DNA of 64,000 bases. Origin: Auanema rhodensis. Lineage: Eukaryota; Nematoda; Chromadorea; Rhabditida; Rhabditidae. The stretch covers positions 21,212,501 through 21,276,500 of the forward strand of contig OZ059899.1 of assembly GCA_964057225.1 (NCBI GenBank), given 5' to 3'. Every line of letters starts with the position of its first letter. Position 1 is the stretch's first letter. Of the stretch, positions 1-11,595 are shown in pieces. Made by a program: the position numbers and the translations under genes. Below the pieces are notes generated by a model. That model had not been told where the DNA came from. It searched no databases and was given only the letters and a program-made list of their open reading frames with translations.

Positions 1-703
1 GTTTCTCAATGTAGTATAGTGCATTCGATGCGGATTTTTAAGCTGCGTCGATCTGTGTTATCAGATTTGCGCTAGCTTAAAAATGCACCGAGATATCAAC
101 TGATATAAGTTCACACTTATATCCTCGATTTTCACCCTGAAGAATTAATTTTTTCGTTGAATAACATTGTCCATCGTCTTTGCCTTGAAAAAAGGAATCT
201 AAAAACATCTACTTTTTGCTAAATTATTTTGAAATTTTTCGAAAAAATTTTTGTCAAAATGTTTTTGGAAGCAATGTTGAGTGTACATGGAAACTCAACG
301 TACACTAATGCATCATTTTTCAAACGATCATAACTAATTTTTGTATTAAGCGTTTCTCAATATAGTATAGTGCATTCAATGCGGATTTTTAAGCTGCGTC
401 GATCTGTATTATTAGATTTGCGCTAGCTTAAAAATGCACCGAGATATCAACTGATATAAGTTCACACTTATATCCTCGATTTTCACCCTGAAGAATTAAT
501 TTTTTCGTTGAATAACATTGTCCATCGTCTTTGCCTTGAAAAAAGGAATCTAAAAACATCTACTTTTTGCTAAATTATTTTGAAATTTTTCGAAAAATTT
601 CAAAATCAAAATGTTTTTGGAAGCAATGTTGAGTGTACATGGAAACTCAACATACACTAATGCATCATTTTTCAAACGATCATAACTAATTTTTGTATTA
701 AGC
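1..703. repeat. Dimer block duplicated at 2461-3163
   Basis: This 351+352-bp pair matches 2461-3163, 2460 bp downstream. The second monomer of each carries the rare change CATTCAATGCGG (elsewhere CATTCGATGCGG), as well as the long-palindrome insertion class. I saw that rare mark nowhere else, so the two pairs are copies of each other. The window begins inside the array, so the block may extend leftwards beyond base 1. Confidence 0.8.
352..703. repeat. 352-bp monomer with perfect 30-bp palindrome
   Basis: The first of six 352-bp units (starts 352, 1406, 1758, 2812, 9135, 14757) in which the AT-rich centre reads CGAAAAATTTCAAAATC instead of CGAAAAAATTTTTGTC. Together with the upstream ATTTTGAAATTTTT, the change makes a perfect 30-bp palindrome of 15-base arms with no spacer (here about 580-609). 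The unit at 14757 has ATTCTG upstream, which leaves one mismatch pair. Length and palindrome go together: each 352-bp unit has this or the related TCTC version. Confidence 0.9.
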
Positions 704-2493
704 GTTTCTCAATATAGTATAGTGCATTCGATGCGGATTTTTAAGCTGCGTCGATCTGTATTATTAGATTTGCGCTAGCTTAAAAATGCACCGAGATATC
801 AACTGATATAAGTTCACACTTATATCCTCGATTTTCACCCTGAAGAATTAATTTTTTCGTTGAATAACATTGTCCATCGTCTTTGCCTTGAAAAAAGGAA
901 TCTAAAAACATCTACTTTTTGCTAAATTATTTTGAAATTTTTTGAAAAAATTTTTGTCAAAATGTTTTTGGAAGCAATGTTGAGTGTACATGGAAACTCA
1001 ACATACACTAATGCATCATTTTTCAAACGATCATAACTAATTTTTGTATTAAGCGTTTCTCAAAGTAGTATAGTGCATTCGATGCGGATTTTTAAGCTGC
1101 GTCGATCTGTGTTATCAGATTTGCGCTAGCTTAAAAATGCACCGAGATATCAACTGATATAAGTTCACACTTATATCCTCGATTTTCACCCTGAAGAATT
1201 AATTTTTTCGTTGAATAACATTGTCCATCGTCTCTGCCTTGAAAAAAGGAATCTAAAAACATCTACTTTTTGCTAAATTATTTTGAAATTTTTTGAAAAA
1301 ATTTTTGTCAAAATGTTTTTGGAAGCAATGTTGACTGTACATGGAAACTCAACATACACTAATGCATCATTTTTCAAACGATCATAACTAATTTTTGTAT
1401 TAAGCGTTTCTCAAAGTAGTATAGTGCATTCGATGCGGATTTTTAAGCTGCGTCGATCTGTGTTATCAGATTTGCGCTAGCTTAAAAATGCACCGAGATA
1501 TCAACTGATATAAGTTCACACTTATATCCTCGATTTTCACCCTGAAGAATTAATTTTTTCGTTGAATAACATTGTCCATCGTCTTTGCCTTGAAAAAAGG
1601 AATTTAAAAACATCTACTTTTTGCTAAATTATTTTGAAATTTTTCGAAAAATTTCAAAATCAAAATGTTTTTGGAAGCAATGTTGAGTGTACATGGAAAC
1701 TCAACGTACACTAATGCATCATTTTTCAAACGATCATAACTAATTTTTGTATTAAGCGTTTCTCAAAGTAGTATAGTGCATTCGATGCGGATTTTCAAGC
1801 TGCGTCGATCTGTGTTATCAGATTTGCGCTAGCTTAAAAATGCACCGAGATATCAACTGATATAAGTTCACACTTATATCCTCGATTTTCACCCTGAAGA
1901 ACTAATTTTTTCGTTGAATAACATTGTCCATCGTCTTTGCCTTGAAAAAAGCAATCTAAAAACATCTACTTTTTGCTAAATTATTTTGAAATTTTTCGAA
2001 AAATTTCAAAATCAAAATGTTTTTGGAAGCAATGTTGAGTGTACATGGAAACTCAACATACACTAATGCATCATTTTTCAAACGATCATAACTAATTTTT
2101 GTATTAAGCGTTTCTCAAAGTAGTATAGTGCATTCGATGCGGATTTTCAAGCTGCGTCGATCTGTGTTATCAGATTTGCGCTAGCTTAAAAATGCACCGA
2201 GATATCAACTAATATAAGTTCACACTTATATTCTCGATTTTCACCCTGAAGAATTAATTTTTTCGTTGAATAACATTGTCCATCGTCTTTGCCTTGAAAA
2301 AAGGAATCTAAAAACATCTACTTTTTGCTAAATTATTTTGAAATTTTTCGAAAAAATTTTTGTCAAAATGTTTTTGGAAGCAATGTTGAGTGTACATGGA
2401 AACTCAACGTACACTAATGCATCATTTTTCAAACGATCATAACTAATTTTTGTATTAAGCGTTTCTCAATGTAGTATAGTGCATTCGATGCGG

Positions 2494-2544
2494 ATTTTTA
2501 AGCTGCGTCGATCTGTGTTATCAGATTTGCGCTAGCTTAAAAAT
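2494..2544. repeat. 11-bp inverted repeat, monomer 34-84 (example copy)
   Basis: The arms ATTTTTAAGCT (34-44) and AGCTTAAAAAT (74-84) are perfect reverse complements around a 29-base centre. That centre holds a second small inverted repeat, ATCTG (51-55) and CAGAT (62-66). Together they could form a nested hairpin or cruciform. The element is present in nearly all copies. The common T39C change (GGATTTTCAAGC) replaces one T-A pair with a C/A mismatch, and two copies carry other arm changes (AAACTGC near 7767, TTGAGCTGC near 16552). The TCATATTTG and TCAGTATTG subfamilies disrupt the small inner stem but leave the outer arms. Confidence 0.85.
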
Positions 2545-2561
2545 GCACCGAGATATCAACT

Positions 2562-2583
2562 GATATAAGTTCACACTTATATC
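2562..2583. repeat. 9-bp inverted repeat, monomer 102-123 (example copy)
   Basis: GATATAAGT, then TCAC, then ACTTATATC: two perfect 9-base arms around a 4-base centre. This is the tightest dyad in the monomer and is kept in most copies. In the left domain the terminal pair G102-C123 is replaced by A102-T123 in eleven monomers, which keeps the arms complementary. Three monomers in each 39-mer block (starts 40386, 41790, 42843 and their copies) carry A108T, which breaks one inner pair. The 355-bp monomers carry a 4-base insertion in the right arm. One copy has a changed centre (TCGC, near 33477). It could be a protein-binding dyad or a hairpin; neither is shown by sequence alone. Confidence 0.9.
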
Positions 2584-2694
2584 CTCGATTTTCACCCTGA
2601 AGAATTAATTTTTTCGTTGAATAACATTGTCCATCGTCTTTGCCTTGAAAAAAGGAATCTAAAAACATCTACTTTTTGCTAAATTATTTTGAAA

Positions 2695-2706
2695 TTTTTC
2701 GAAAAA
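2695..2706. repeat. Self-complementary TTTTTCGAAAAA, monomer 235-246
   Basis: A perfect 12-bp palindrome at the centre of the AT-richest part of the monomer. It is present in copies with C at monomer position 240. In many others C240T gives TTTTTTGAAAAA, which breaks it, and in a third group seen only in the 39-mer blocks the sequence reads GAAATGTTTTGAAAA. In six of the 352-bp units the same centre is flanked by a much longer palindrome (separate entry). Confidence 0.85.
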
Positions 2707-2733
2707 ATTTTTGTCAAAATGTTTTTGGAAGCA

Positions 2734-2766
2734 ATGTTGAGTGTACATGGAAACTCAACGTACACT
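2734..2766. repeat. Overlapping alternative inverted repeats, monomer 274-306
   Basis: Two inverted repeats share bases. With A at position 300, ATGTTGAGT (274-282) and ACTCAACAT (293-301) are 9-bp perfect arms. With G at 300, as in this copy, that repeat shrinks to seven Watson-Crick pairs plus a possible T-G pair, while AGTGTAC (280-286) and GTACACT (300-306) become 7-bp perfect arms. Both states are common. Some subfamilies break the first stem in other ways: G281C (GACTGTAC, left domain) and T295G (AACGCAAC, right domain). Confidence 0.8.
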
Positions 2767-4216
2767 AATGCATCATTTTTCAAACGATCATAACTAATTT
2801 TTGTATTAAGCGTTTCTCAATATAGTATAGTGCATTCAATGCGGATTTTTAAGCTGCGTCGATCTGTATTATTAGATTTGCGCTAGCTTAAAAATGCACC
2901 GAGATATCAACTGATATAAGTTCACACTTATATCCTCGATTTTCACCCTGAAGAATTAATTTTTTCGTTGAATAACATTGTCCATCGTCTTTGCCTTGAA
3001 AAAAGGAATCTAAAAACATCTACTTTTTGCTAAATTATTTTGAAATTTTTCGAAAAATTTCAAAATCAAAATGTTTTTGGAAGCAATGTTGAGTGTACAT
3101 GGAAACTCAACATACACTAATGCATCATTTTTCAAACGATCATAACTAATTTTTGTATTAAGCGTTTCTCAAAGTAGTATAGTGCATTCGATGCGGATTT
3201 TCAAGCTGCGTCGATCTGTGTTATCAGATTTGCGCTAGCTTAAAAATGCACCGAGATATCAACTAATATAAGTTCACACTTATATTCTCGATTTTCACCC
3301 TGAAGAATTAATTTTTTCGTTGAATAACATTGTCCATCGTCTTTGCCTTGAAAAAAGGAATCTAAAAACATCTACTTTTTGCTAAATTATTTTGAAATTT
3401 TTCGAAAAAATTTTTGTCAAAATGTTTTTGGAAGCAATGTTGAGTGTACATGGAAACTCAACGTACACTAATGCATCATTTTTCAAACGATCATAACTAA
3501 TTTTTGTATTAAGCGTTTCTCAATGTAGTATAGTGCATTCGATGCGGATTTTTAAGCTGCGTCGATCTGTGTTATCAGATTTGCGCTAGCTTAAAAATGC
3601 ACCGAGATATCAACTGATATAAGTTCACACTTATATCCTCGATTTTCACCCTGAAGAATTAATTTTTTCGTTGAATAACATTGTCCATCGTCTTTGCCTT
3701 GAAAAAAGGAATCTAAAAACATCTACTTTTTGCTAAATTATTTTGAAATTTTTCGAAAAAATTTTTGTCAAAATGTTTTTGGAAGCAATGTTGAGTGTAC
3801 ATGGAAAGTCAACGTACACTAATGCATCATTTTTCAAACGATCATAACTAATTTTTGTATTAAGCGTTTCTCAATGTAGTATAGTGCATTCGATGCGGAT
3901 TTTTAAGCTGCGTCGATCTGTGTTATCAGATTTGCGCTAGCTTAAAAATGCACCGAGATATCAACTGATATAAGTTCACACTTATATCCTCGATTTTCAC
4001 CCTGAAGAATTAATTTTTTCGTTGAATAACATTGTCCATCGTCTTTGCCTTGAAAAAAGGAATCTAAAAACATCTACTTTTTGCTAAATTATTTTGAAAT
4101 TTTTCGAAAAAATTTTTGTCAAAATGTTTTTGGAAGCAATGTTGAGTGTACATGGAAACTCAACGTACACTAATGCATCATTTTTCAAACGATCATAACT
4201 AATTTTTGTATTAAGC

Positions 4217-5620
4217 GTTTCTCAATATAGTATAGTGCATTCGATGCGGATTTTTAAGCTGCGTCGATCTGTATTATTAGATTTGCGCTAGCTTAAAAAT
4301 GCACCGAGATATCAACTGATATAAGTTCACACTTATATCCTCGATTTTCACCCTGAAGAATTAATTTTTTCGTTGAATAACATTGTCCATCGTCTTTGCC
4401 TTGAAAAAAGGAATCTAAAAACATCTACTTTTTGCTAAATTATTTTGAAATTTTTTGAAAAAATTTTTGTCAAAATGTTTTTGGAAGCAATGTTGAGTGT
4501 ACATGGAAACTCAACATACACTAATGCATCATTTTTCAAACGATCATAACTAATTTTTGTATTAAGCGTTTCTCAAAGTAGTATAGTGCATTCGATGCGG
4601 ATTTTTAAGCTGCGTCGATCTGTGTTATCAGATTTGCGCTAGCTTAAAAATGCACCGAGATATCAACTGATATAAGTTCACACTTATATCCTCGATTTTC
4701 ACCCTGAAGAATTAATTTTTTCGTTGAATAACATTGTCCATCGTCTTTGCCTTGAAAAAAGGAATCTAAAAACATCTACTTTTTGCTAAATTATTTTGAA
4801 ATTTTTTGAAAAAATTTTTGTCAAAATGTTTTTGGAAGCAATGTTGACTGTACATGGAAACTCAACATACACTAATGCATCATTTTTCAAACGATCATAA
4901 CTAATTTTTGTATTAAGCGTTTCTCAAAGTAGTATAGTGCATTCGATGCGGATTTTCAAGCTGCGTCGATCTGTGTTATCAGATTTGCGCTAGCTTAAAA
5001 ATGCACCGAGATATCAACTAATATAAGTTCACACTTATATTCTCGATTTTCACCCTGAAGAATTAATTTTTTCGTTGAATAACATTGTCCATCGTCTTTG
5101 CCTTGAAAAAAGGAATCTAAAAACATCTACTTTTTGCTAAATTATTTTGAAATTTTTCGAAAAAATTTTTGTCAAAATGTTTTTGGAAGCAATGTTGAGT
5201 GTACATGGAAACTCAACGTACACTAATGCATCATTTTTCAAACGATCATAACTAATTTTTGTATTAAGCGTTTCTCAATGTAGTATAGTGCATTCGATGC
5301 GGATTTTTAAGCTGCGTCGATCTGTGTTATCAGATTTGCGCTAGCTTAAAAATGCACCGAGATATCAACTGATATAAGTTCACACTTATATCCTCGATTT
5401 TCACCCTGAAGAATTAATTTTTTCGTTGAATAACATTGTCCATCGTCTTTGCCTTGAAAAAAGGAATCTAAAAACATCTACTTTTTGCTAAATTATTTTG
5501 AAATTTTTCGAAAAAATTTTTGTCAAAATGTTTTTGGAAGCAATGTTGAGTGTACATGGAAACTCAACGTACACTAATGCATCATTTTTCAAACGATCAT
5601 AACTAATTTTTGTATTAAGC
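4217..5620. repeat. Four-monomer block, copy 1 (duplicated at 5972-7375)
   Basis: The four monomers starting at 4217, 4568, 4919 and 5270 have the same order of marks as those starting at 5972, 6323, 6674 and 7025. The order is CAATATAG with GTATTATTAG; CAAAGTAG with GACTGTAC; CAAAGTAG with TTTTCAAGC and TATTCTCG; then a plain CAATGTAG copy ending AACGTAC. The displacement is 1755 bp, or five monomers. The fifth monomers (5621 and 7376) differ, so the repeat is not a clean pentamer. Confidence 0.8.
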
Positions 5621-5971
5621 GTTTCTCGATATAGTATAGTGCATTCGATGCGGATTTTTAAGCTGCGTCGATCTGTATTATTAGATTTGCGCTAGCTTAA
5701 AAATGCACCGAGATATCAACTGATATAAGTTCACACTTATATCCTCGATTTTCACCCTGAAGAATTAATTTTTTCGTTGAATAACATTGTCCATCGTCTT
5801 TGCCTTGAAAAAAGGAATCTAAAAACATCTACTTTTTGCTAAATTATTTTGAAATTTTTCGAAAAAATTTTTGTCAAAATGTTTTTGGAAGCAATGTTGA
5901 GTGTACATGGAAACTCAACGTACACTAATGCATCATTTTTCAAACGATCATAACTAATTTTTGTATTAAGC

Positions 5972-7375
5972 GTTTCTCAATATAGTATAGTGCATTCGAT
6001 GCGGATTTTTAAGCTGCGTCGATCTGTATTATTAGATTTGCGCTAGCTTAAAAATGCACCGAGATATCAACTGATATAAGTTCACACTTATATCCTCGAT
6101 TTTCACCCTGAAGAATTAATTTTTTCGTTGAATAACATTGTCCATCGTCTTTGCCTTGAAAAAAGGAATCTAAAAACATCTACTTTTTGCTAAATTATTT
6201 TGAAATTTTTTGAAAAAATTTTTGTCAAAATGTTTTTGGAAGCAATGTTGAGTGTACATGGAAACTCAACATACACTAATGCATCATTTTTCAAACGATC
6301 ATAACTAATTTTTGTATTAAGCGTTTCTCAAAGTAGTATAGTGCATTCGATGCGGATTTTTAAGCTGCGTCGATCTGTGTTATCAGATTTGCGCTAGCTT
6401 AAAAATGCACCGAGATATCAACTGATATAAGTTCACACTTATATCCTCGATTTTCACCCTGAAGAATTAATTTTTTCGTTGAATAACATTGTCCATCGTC
6501 TTTGCCTTGAAAAAAGGAATCTAAAAACATCTACTTTTTGCTAAATTATTTTGAAATTTTTTGAAAAAATTTTTGTCAAAATGTTTTTGGAAGCAATGTT
6601 GACTGTACATGGAAACTCAACATACACTAATGCATCATTTTTCAAACGATCATAACTAATTTTTGTATTAAGCGTTTCTCAAAGTAGTATAGTGCATTCG
6701 ATGCGGATTTTCAAGCTGCGTCGATCTGTGTTATCAGATTTGCGCTAGCTTAAAAATGCACCGAGATATCAACTAATATAAGTTCACACTTATATTCTCG
6801 ATTTTCACCCTGAAGAATTAATTTTTTCGTTGAATAACATTGTCCATCGTCTTTGCCTTGAAAAAAGGAATCTAAAAACATCTACTTTTTGCTAAATTAT
6901 TTTGAAATTTTTCGAAAAAATTTTTGTCAAAATGTTTTTGGAAGCAATGTTGAGTGTACATGGAAACTCAACGTACACTAATGCATCATTTTTCAAACGA
7001 TCATAACTAATTTTTGTATTAAGCGTTTCTCAATGTAGTATAGTGCATTCGATGCGGATTTTTAAGCTGCGTCGATCTGTGTTATCAGATTTGCGCTAGC
7101 TTAAAAATGCACCGAGATATCAACTGATATAAGTTCACACTTATATCCTCGATTTTCACCCTGAAGAATTAATTTTTTCGTTGAATAACATTGTCCATCG
7201 TCTTTGCCTTGAAAAAAGGAATCTAAAAACATCTACTTTTTGCTAAATTATTTTGAAATTTTTCGAAAAAATTTTTGTCAAAATGTTTTTGGAAGCAATG
7301 TTGAGTGTACATGGAAACTCAACGTACACTAATGCATCATTTTTCAAACGATCATAACTAATTTTTGTATTAAGC
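5972..7375. repeat. Four-monomer block, copy 2
   Basis: This is the copy of 4217-5620, with the same four subfamilies in the same order and no difference noticed by eye. The intervening monomer 5621-5971 is unusual in starting GTTTCTCGATATAG. Confidence 0.8.
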
Positions 7376-8428
7376 GTTTCTCAATATAGTATAGTGCATT
7401 CGATGCGGATTTTTAAGCTGCGTCGATCTGTATTATTAGATTTGCGCTAGCTTAAAAATGCACCGAGATATCAACTGATATAAGTTCACACTTATATCCT
7501 CGATTTTCACCCTGAAGAATTAATTTTTTCGTTGAATAACATTGTCCATCGTCTTTGCCTTGAAAAAAGGAATCTAAAAACATCTACTTTTTGCTAAATT
7601 ATTTTGAAATTTTTTGAAAAAATTTTTGTCAAAATGTTTTTGGAAGCAATGTTGACTGTACATGGAAACTCAACATACACTAATGCATCATTTTTCAAAC
7701 GATCATAACTAATTTTTGTATTAAGCGTTTCTTAAAGTAGTATAGTGCATTCGATGCGGATTTTTAAACTGCGTCGATCTGTGTTATCAGATTTGCGCTA
7801 GCTTAAAAATGCACCGAGATATCAACTAATATAAGTTCACACTTATATCCTCGATTTTCACCCTGAAGAATTAATTTTTTCGTTGAATAACATTGTCCAT
7901 CGTCTTTGCCTTGAAAAAAGGAATCTAAAAACATCTACTTTTTGCTAAATTATTTTGAAATTTTTTGAAAAAATTTTTGTCAAAATGTTTTTGGAAGCAA
8001 TGTTGAGTGTACATGGAAACTCAACGTACACTAATGCATCATTTTTCAAACGATCATAACTAATTTTTGTATTAAGCGTTTCTCAATATAGTATAGTGCA
8101 TTCGATGCGGATTTTTAAGCTGCGTCGATCTGTATTATTAGATTTGCGCTAGCTTAAAAATGCACCGAGATATCAACTGATATAAGTTCACACTTATATC
8201 CTCGATTTTCACCCTGAAGAATTAATTTTTTCGTTGAATAACATTGTCCATCGTCTTTGCCTTGAAAAAAGGAATCTAAAAACATCTACTTTTTGCTAAA
8301 TTATTTTGAAATTTTTTGAAAAAATTTTTGTCAAAATGTTTTTGGAAGCAATGTTGAGTGTACATGGAAACTCAACATACACTAATGCATCATTTTTCAA
8401 ACGATCATAACTAATTTTTGTATTAAGC

Positions 8429-8783
8429 GTTTCTCAAAGTAGTATAGTGCATTCGATGCGGATTTTTAAGCTGCGTCGATCTGTGTTATCAGATTTGCGC
8501 TAGCTTAAAAATGCACCGAGATATCAACTAATATAAGTTCACACTTACATATATCCTCGATTTTCACCCTGAAGAATTAATTTTTTCGTTGAATAACATT
8601 GTCCATCGTCTTTGCCTTGAAAAAAGGAATCTAAAAACATCTACTTTTTGCTAAATTATTTTGAAATTTTTCGAAAAAATTTTTGTCAAAATGTTTTTGG
8701 AAGCAATGTTGAGTGTACATGGAAACTCAACGTACACTAATGCATCATTTTTCAAACGATCATAACTAATTTTTGTATTAAGC
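8429..8783. repeat. 355-bp monomer with 4-base insertion
   Basis: The unit is 4 bp longer because CACTTATATCC reads CACTTACATATATCC (about 8541-8556). The insertion lies in the right arm of the 102-123 inverted repeat and interrupts its pairing. This copy also carries A102 (CTAATATAAG). The only other unit with this insertion starts at 17567. Confidence 0.9.
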
Positions 8784-9134
8784 GTTTCTCAATGTAGTAT
8801 AGTGCATTCGATGCGGATTTTTAAGCTGCGTCGATCTGTGTTATCAGATTTGCGCTAGCTTAAAAATGCACCGAGATATCAACTAATATAAGTTCACACT
8901 TATATCCTCGATTTTCACCCTGAAGAATTAATTTTTTCGTTGAATAACATTGTCCATCGTCTTTGCCTTGAAAAAAGGAATCTAAAAACATCTACTTTTT
9001 GCTAAATTATTTTGAAATTTTTTGAAAAAATTTTTGTCAAAATGTTTTTGGAAGCAATGTTGAGTGTACATGGAAACTCAACATACACTAATGCATCATT
9101 TTTCAAACGATCATAACTAATTTTTGTATTAAGC

Positions 9135-10189
9135 GTTTCTCAATATAGTATAGTGCATTCGATGCGGATTTTTAAGCTGCGTCGATCTGTATTATTAGAT
9201 TTGCGCTAGCTTAAAAATGCACCGAGATATCAACTGATATAAGTTCACACTTATATCCTCGATTTTCACCCTGAAGAATTAATTTTTTCGTTGAATAACA
9301 TTGTCCATCGTCTTTGCCTTGAAAAAAGCAATCTAAAAACATCTACTTTTTGCTAAATTATTTTGAAATTTTTCGAAAAATTTCAAAATCAAAATGTTTT
9401 TGGAAGCAATGTTGAGTGTACATGGAAACTCAACATACACTAATGCATCATTTTTCAAACGATCATAACTAATTTTTGTATTAAGCGTTTCTCAAAGTAG
9501 TATAGTGCATTCGATGCGGATTTTTAAGCTGCGTCGATCTGTGTTATCAGATTTGCGCTAGCTTAAAAATGCACCGAGATATCAACTGATATAAGTTCAC
9601 ACTTATATCCTCGATTTTCACCCTGAAGAATTAATTTTTTCGTTGAATAACATTGTCCATCGTCTTTGCCTTGAAAAAAGGAATCTAAAAACATCTACTT
9701 TTTGCTAAATTATTTTGAAATTTTTTGAAAAAATTTTTGTCAAAATGTTTTTGGAAGCAATGTTGACTGTACATGGAAACTCAACATACACTAATGCATC
9801 ATTTTTCAAACGATCATAACTAATTTTTGTATTAAGCGTTTTTCAATGTAGTATAGTGCATTCGATGCGGATTTTTAAGCTGCGTCGATCTGTGTTATCA
9901 GATTTGCGCTAGCTTAAAAATGCACCGAGATATCAACTGATATAAGTTCACACTTATATCCTCGATTTTCACCCTGAAGAACTAATTTTTTCGTTGAATA
10001 ACATTGTCCATCGTCTTTGCCTTGAAAAAAGGAATCTAAAAACATCTACTTTTTGCTAAATTATTTTGAAATTTTTCGAAAAATCTCAAAATCAAAATGT
10101 TTTTGGAAGCAATGTTGAGTGTACATGGAAACTCAACATACACTAATGCATCATTTTTCAAACGATCATAACTAATTTTTGTATTAAGC
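9135..10189. repeat. Trimer block (1055 bp), copy 1 (duplicated at 14757-15811)
   Basis: The monomers starting at 9135 (CAATATAG, AAAAGCAATC, long palindrome), 9487 (CAAAGTAG, GACTGTAC) and 9838 (GTTTTTCAATG, GAACTAA, TCTC version) match those starting at 14757, 15109 and 15460 in order and in unit lengths (352, 351, 352). The AAAAGCAATC mark is otherwise seen only at the unit starting 1758. Displacement is 5622 bp. Monomers just outside (8784 and 14406; 10190 and 15812) are similar but differ in several marks. Confidence 0.8.
9838..10189. repeat. 352-bp monomer, TCTC version of the long palindrome
   Basis: An example of six units (starts 9838, 10541, 11244, 12298, 13703, 15460) reading CGAAAAATCTCAAAATC. 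Relative to the perfect 30-bp palindrome a single T to C change leaves one mismatched pair per arm set. Five of the six also carry GAAGAACTAA at monomer 145; 11244 does not. Four of them (9838, 10541, 13703, 15460) begin GTTTTTCAATG. Each is followed by a CAGAGTAG monomer with TTTTCAAGC and TATTCTCG, so this is one half of a recurrent dimer of about 703 bp. Confidence 0.85.
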
Positions 10190-11595
10190 GTTTCTCAGAG
10201 TAGTATAGTGCATTCGATGCGGATTTTCAAGCTGCGTCGATCTGTGTTATCAGATTTGCGCTAGCTTAAAAATGCACCGAGATATCAACTAATATAAGTT
10301 CACACTTATATTCTCGATTTTCACCCTGAAGAATTAATTTTTTCGTTGAATAACATTGTCCATCGTCTTTGCCTTGAAAAAAGGAATCTAAAAACATCTA
10401 CTTTTTGCTAAATTATTTTGAAATTTTTTGAAAAAATTTTTGTCAAAATGTTTTTGGAAGCAATGTTGACTGTACATGGAAACTCAACATACACTAATGC
10501 ATCATTTTTCAAACGATCATAACTAATTTTTGTATTAAGCGTTTTTCAATGTAGTATAGTGCATTCGATGCGGATTTTTAAGCTGCGTCGATCTGTGTTA
10601 TCAGATTTGCGCTAGCTTAAAAATGCACCGATATATCAACTGATATAAGTTCACACTTATATCCTCGATTTTCACCCTGAAGAACTAATTTTTTCGTTGA
10701 ATAACATTGTCCATCGTCTTTGCCTTGAAAAAAGGAATCTAAAAACATCTACTTTTTGCTAAATTATTTTGAAATTTTTCGAAAAATCTCAAAATCAAAA
10801 TGTTTTTGGAAGCAATGTTGAGTGTACATGGAAACTCAACATACACTAATGCATCATTTTTCAAACGATCATAACTAATTTTTGTATTAAGCGTTTCTCA
10901 GAGTAGTATAGTGCATTCGATGCGGATTTTCAAGCTGCGTCGATCTGTGTTATCAGATTTGCGCTAGCTTAAAAATGCACCGAGATATCAACTAATATAA
11001 GTTCACACTTATATTCTCGATTTTCACCCTGAAGAATTAATTTTTTCGTTGAATAACATTGTCCATCGTCTTTGCCTTGAAAAAAGGAATCTAAAAACAT
11101 CTACTTTTTGCTAAATTATTTTGAAATTTTTCGAAAAAATTTTTGTCAAAATGTTTTTGGAAGCAATGTTGAGTGTACATGGAAACTCAACGTACACTAA
11201 TGCATCATTTTTCAAACGATCATAACTAATTTTTGTATTAAGCGTTTCTCAATGTAGTATAGTGCATTCGATGCGGATTTTTAAGCTGCGTCGATCTGTG
11301 TTATCAGATTTGCGCTAGCTTAAAAATGCACCGAGATATCAACTAATATAAGTTCACACTTATATCCTCGATTTTCACCCTGAAGAATTAATTTTTTCGT
11401 TGAATAACATTGTCCATCGTTTTTGCCTTGAAAAAAGGAATCTAAAAACATCTACTTTTTGCTAAATTATTTTGAAATTTTTCGAAAAATCTCAAAATCA
11501 AAATGTTTTTGGAAGCAATGTTGAGTGTACATGGAAACTCAACATACACTAATGCATCATTTTTCAAACGATCATAACTAATTTTTGTATTAAGC

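Larger units (their letters stand above)
2461..2811. repeat. Reference 351-bp monomer
   Basis: I use this copy as the coordinate reference. In order it contains: GCAT-TCG-ATGC (21-31); an 11-bp inverted repeat with arms at 34-44 and 74-84; the palindromic hexamer GCTAGC (71-76); GATATC (92-97); a 9-bp inverted repeat (102-110 and 115-123); AATTAATT (143-150); a region of A and T runs (188-266) including the palindrome TTTTTCGAAAAA (235-246); and two overlapping inverted repeats (274-301 and 280-306). The longest open stretch in any frame is about 45 codons, on the minus strand and without a start codon, so no protein is proposed. The phase is arbitrary: it follows the first base of the window, not a known biological boundary. 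Confidence 0.95.
2461..3163. repeat. Second copy of the 1-703 dimer
   Basis: It matches 1-703, sharing the rare CATTCAATGCGG mark near 2835. Flanking monomers differ: 704 begins CAATATAG, whereas 3164 begins CAAAGTAG and carries TATTCTCG. The duplicated segment is therefore about two monomers. The pair 2110-2811 also resembles 3164-3865, so overlapping duplications have built this stretch. Confidence 0.75.

Noticed and set aside
2614-2630. CENP-B box resemblance at TTCGTTGAATAACAT
   Set aside because: TTCG and the central A fit the NTTCGNNNNANNCGGGN pattern, but the essential CGGG half is absent (ACAT instead). Only about half of the required positions match, so it is not a CENP-B box.
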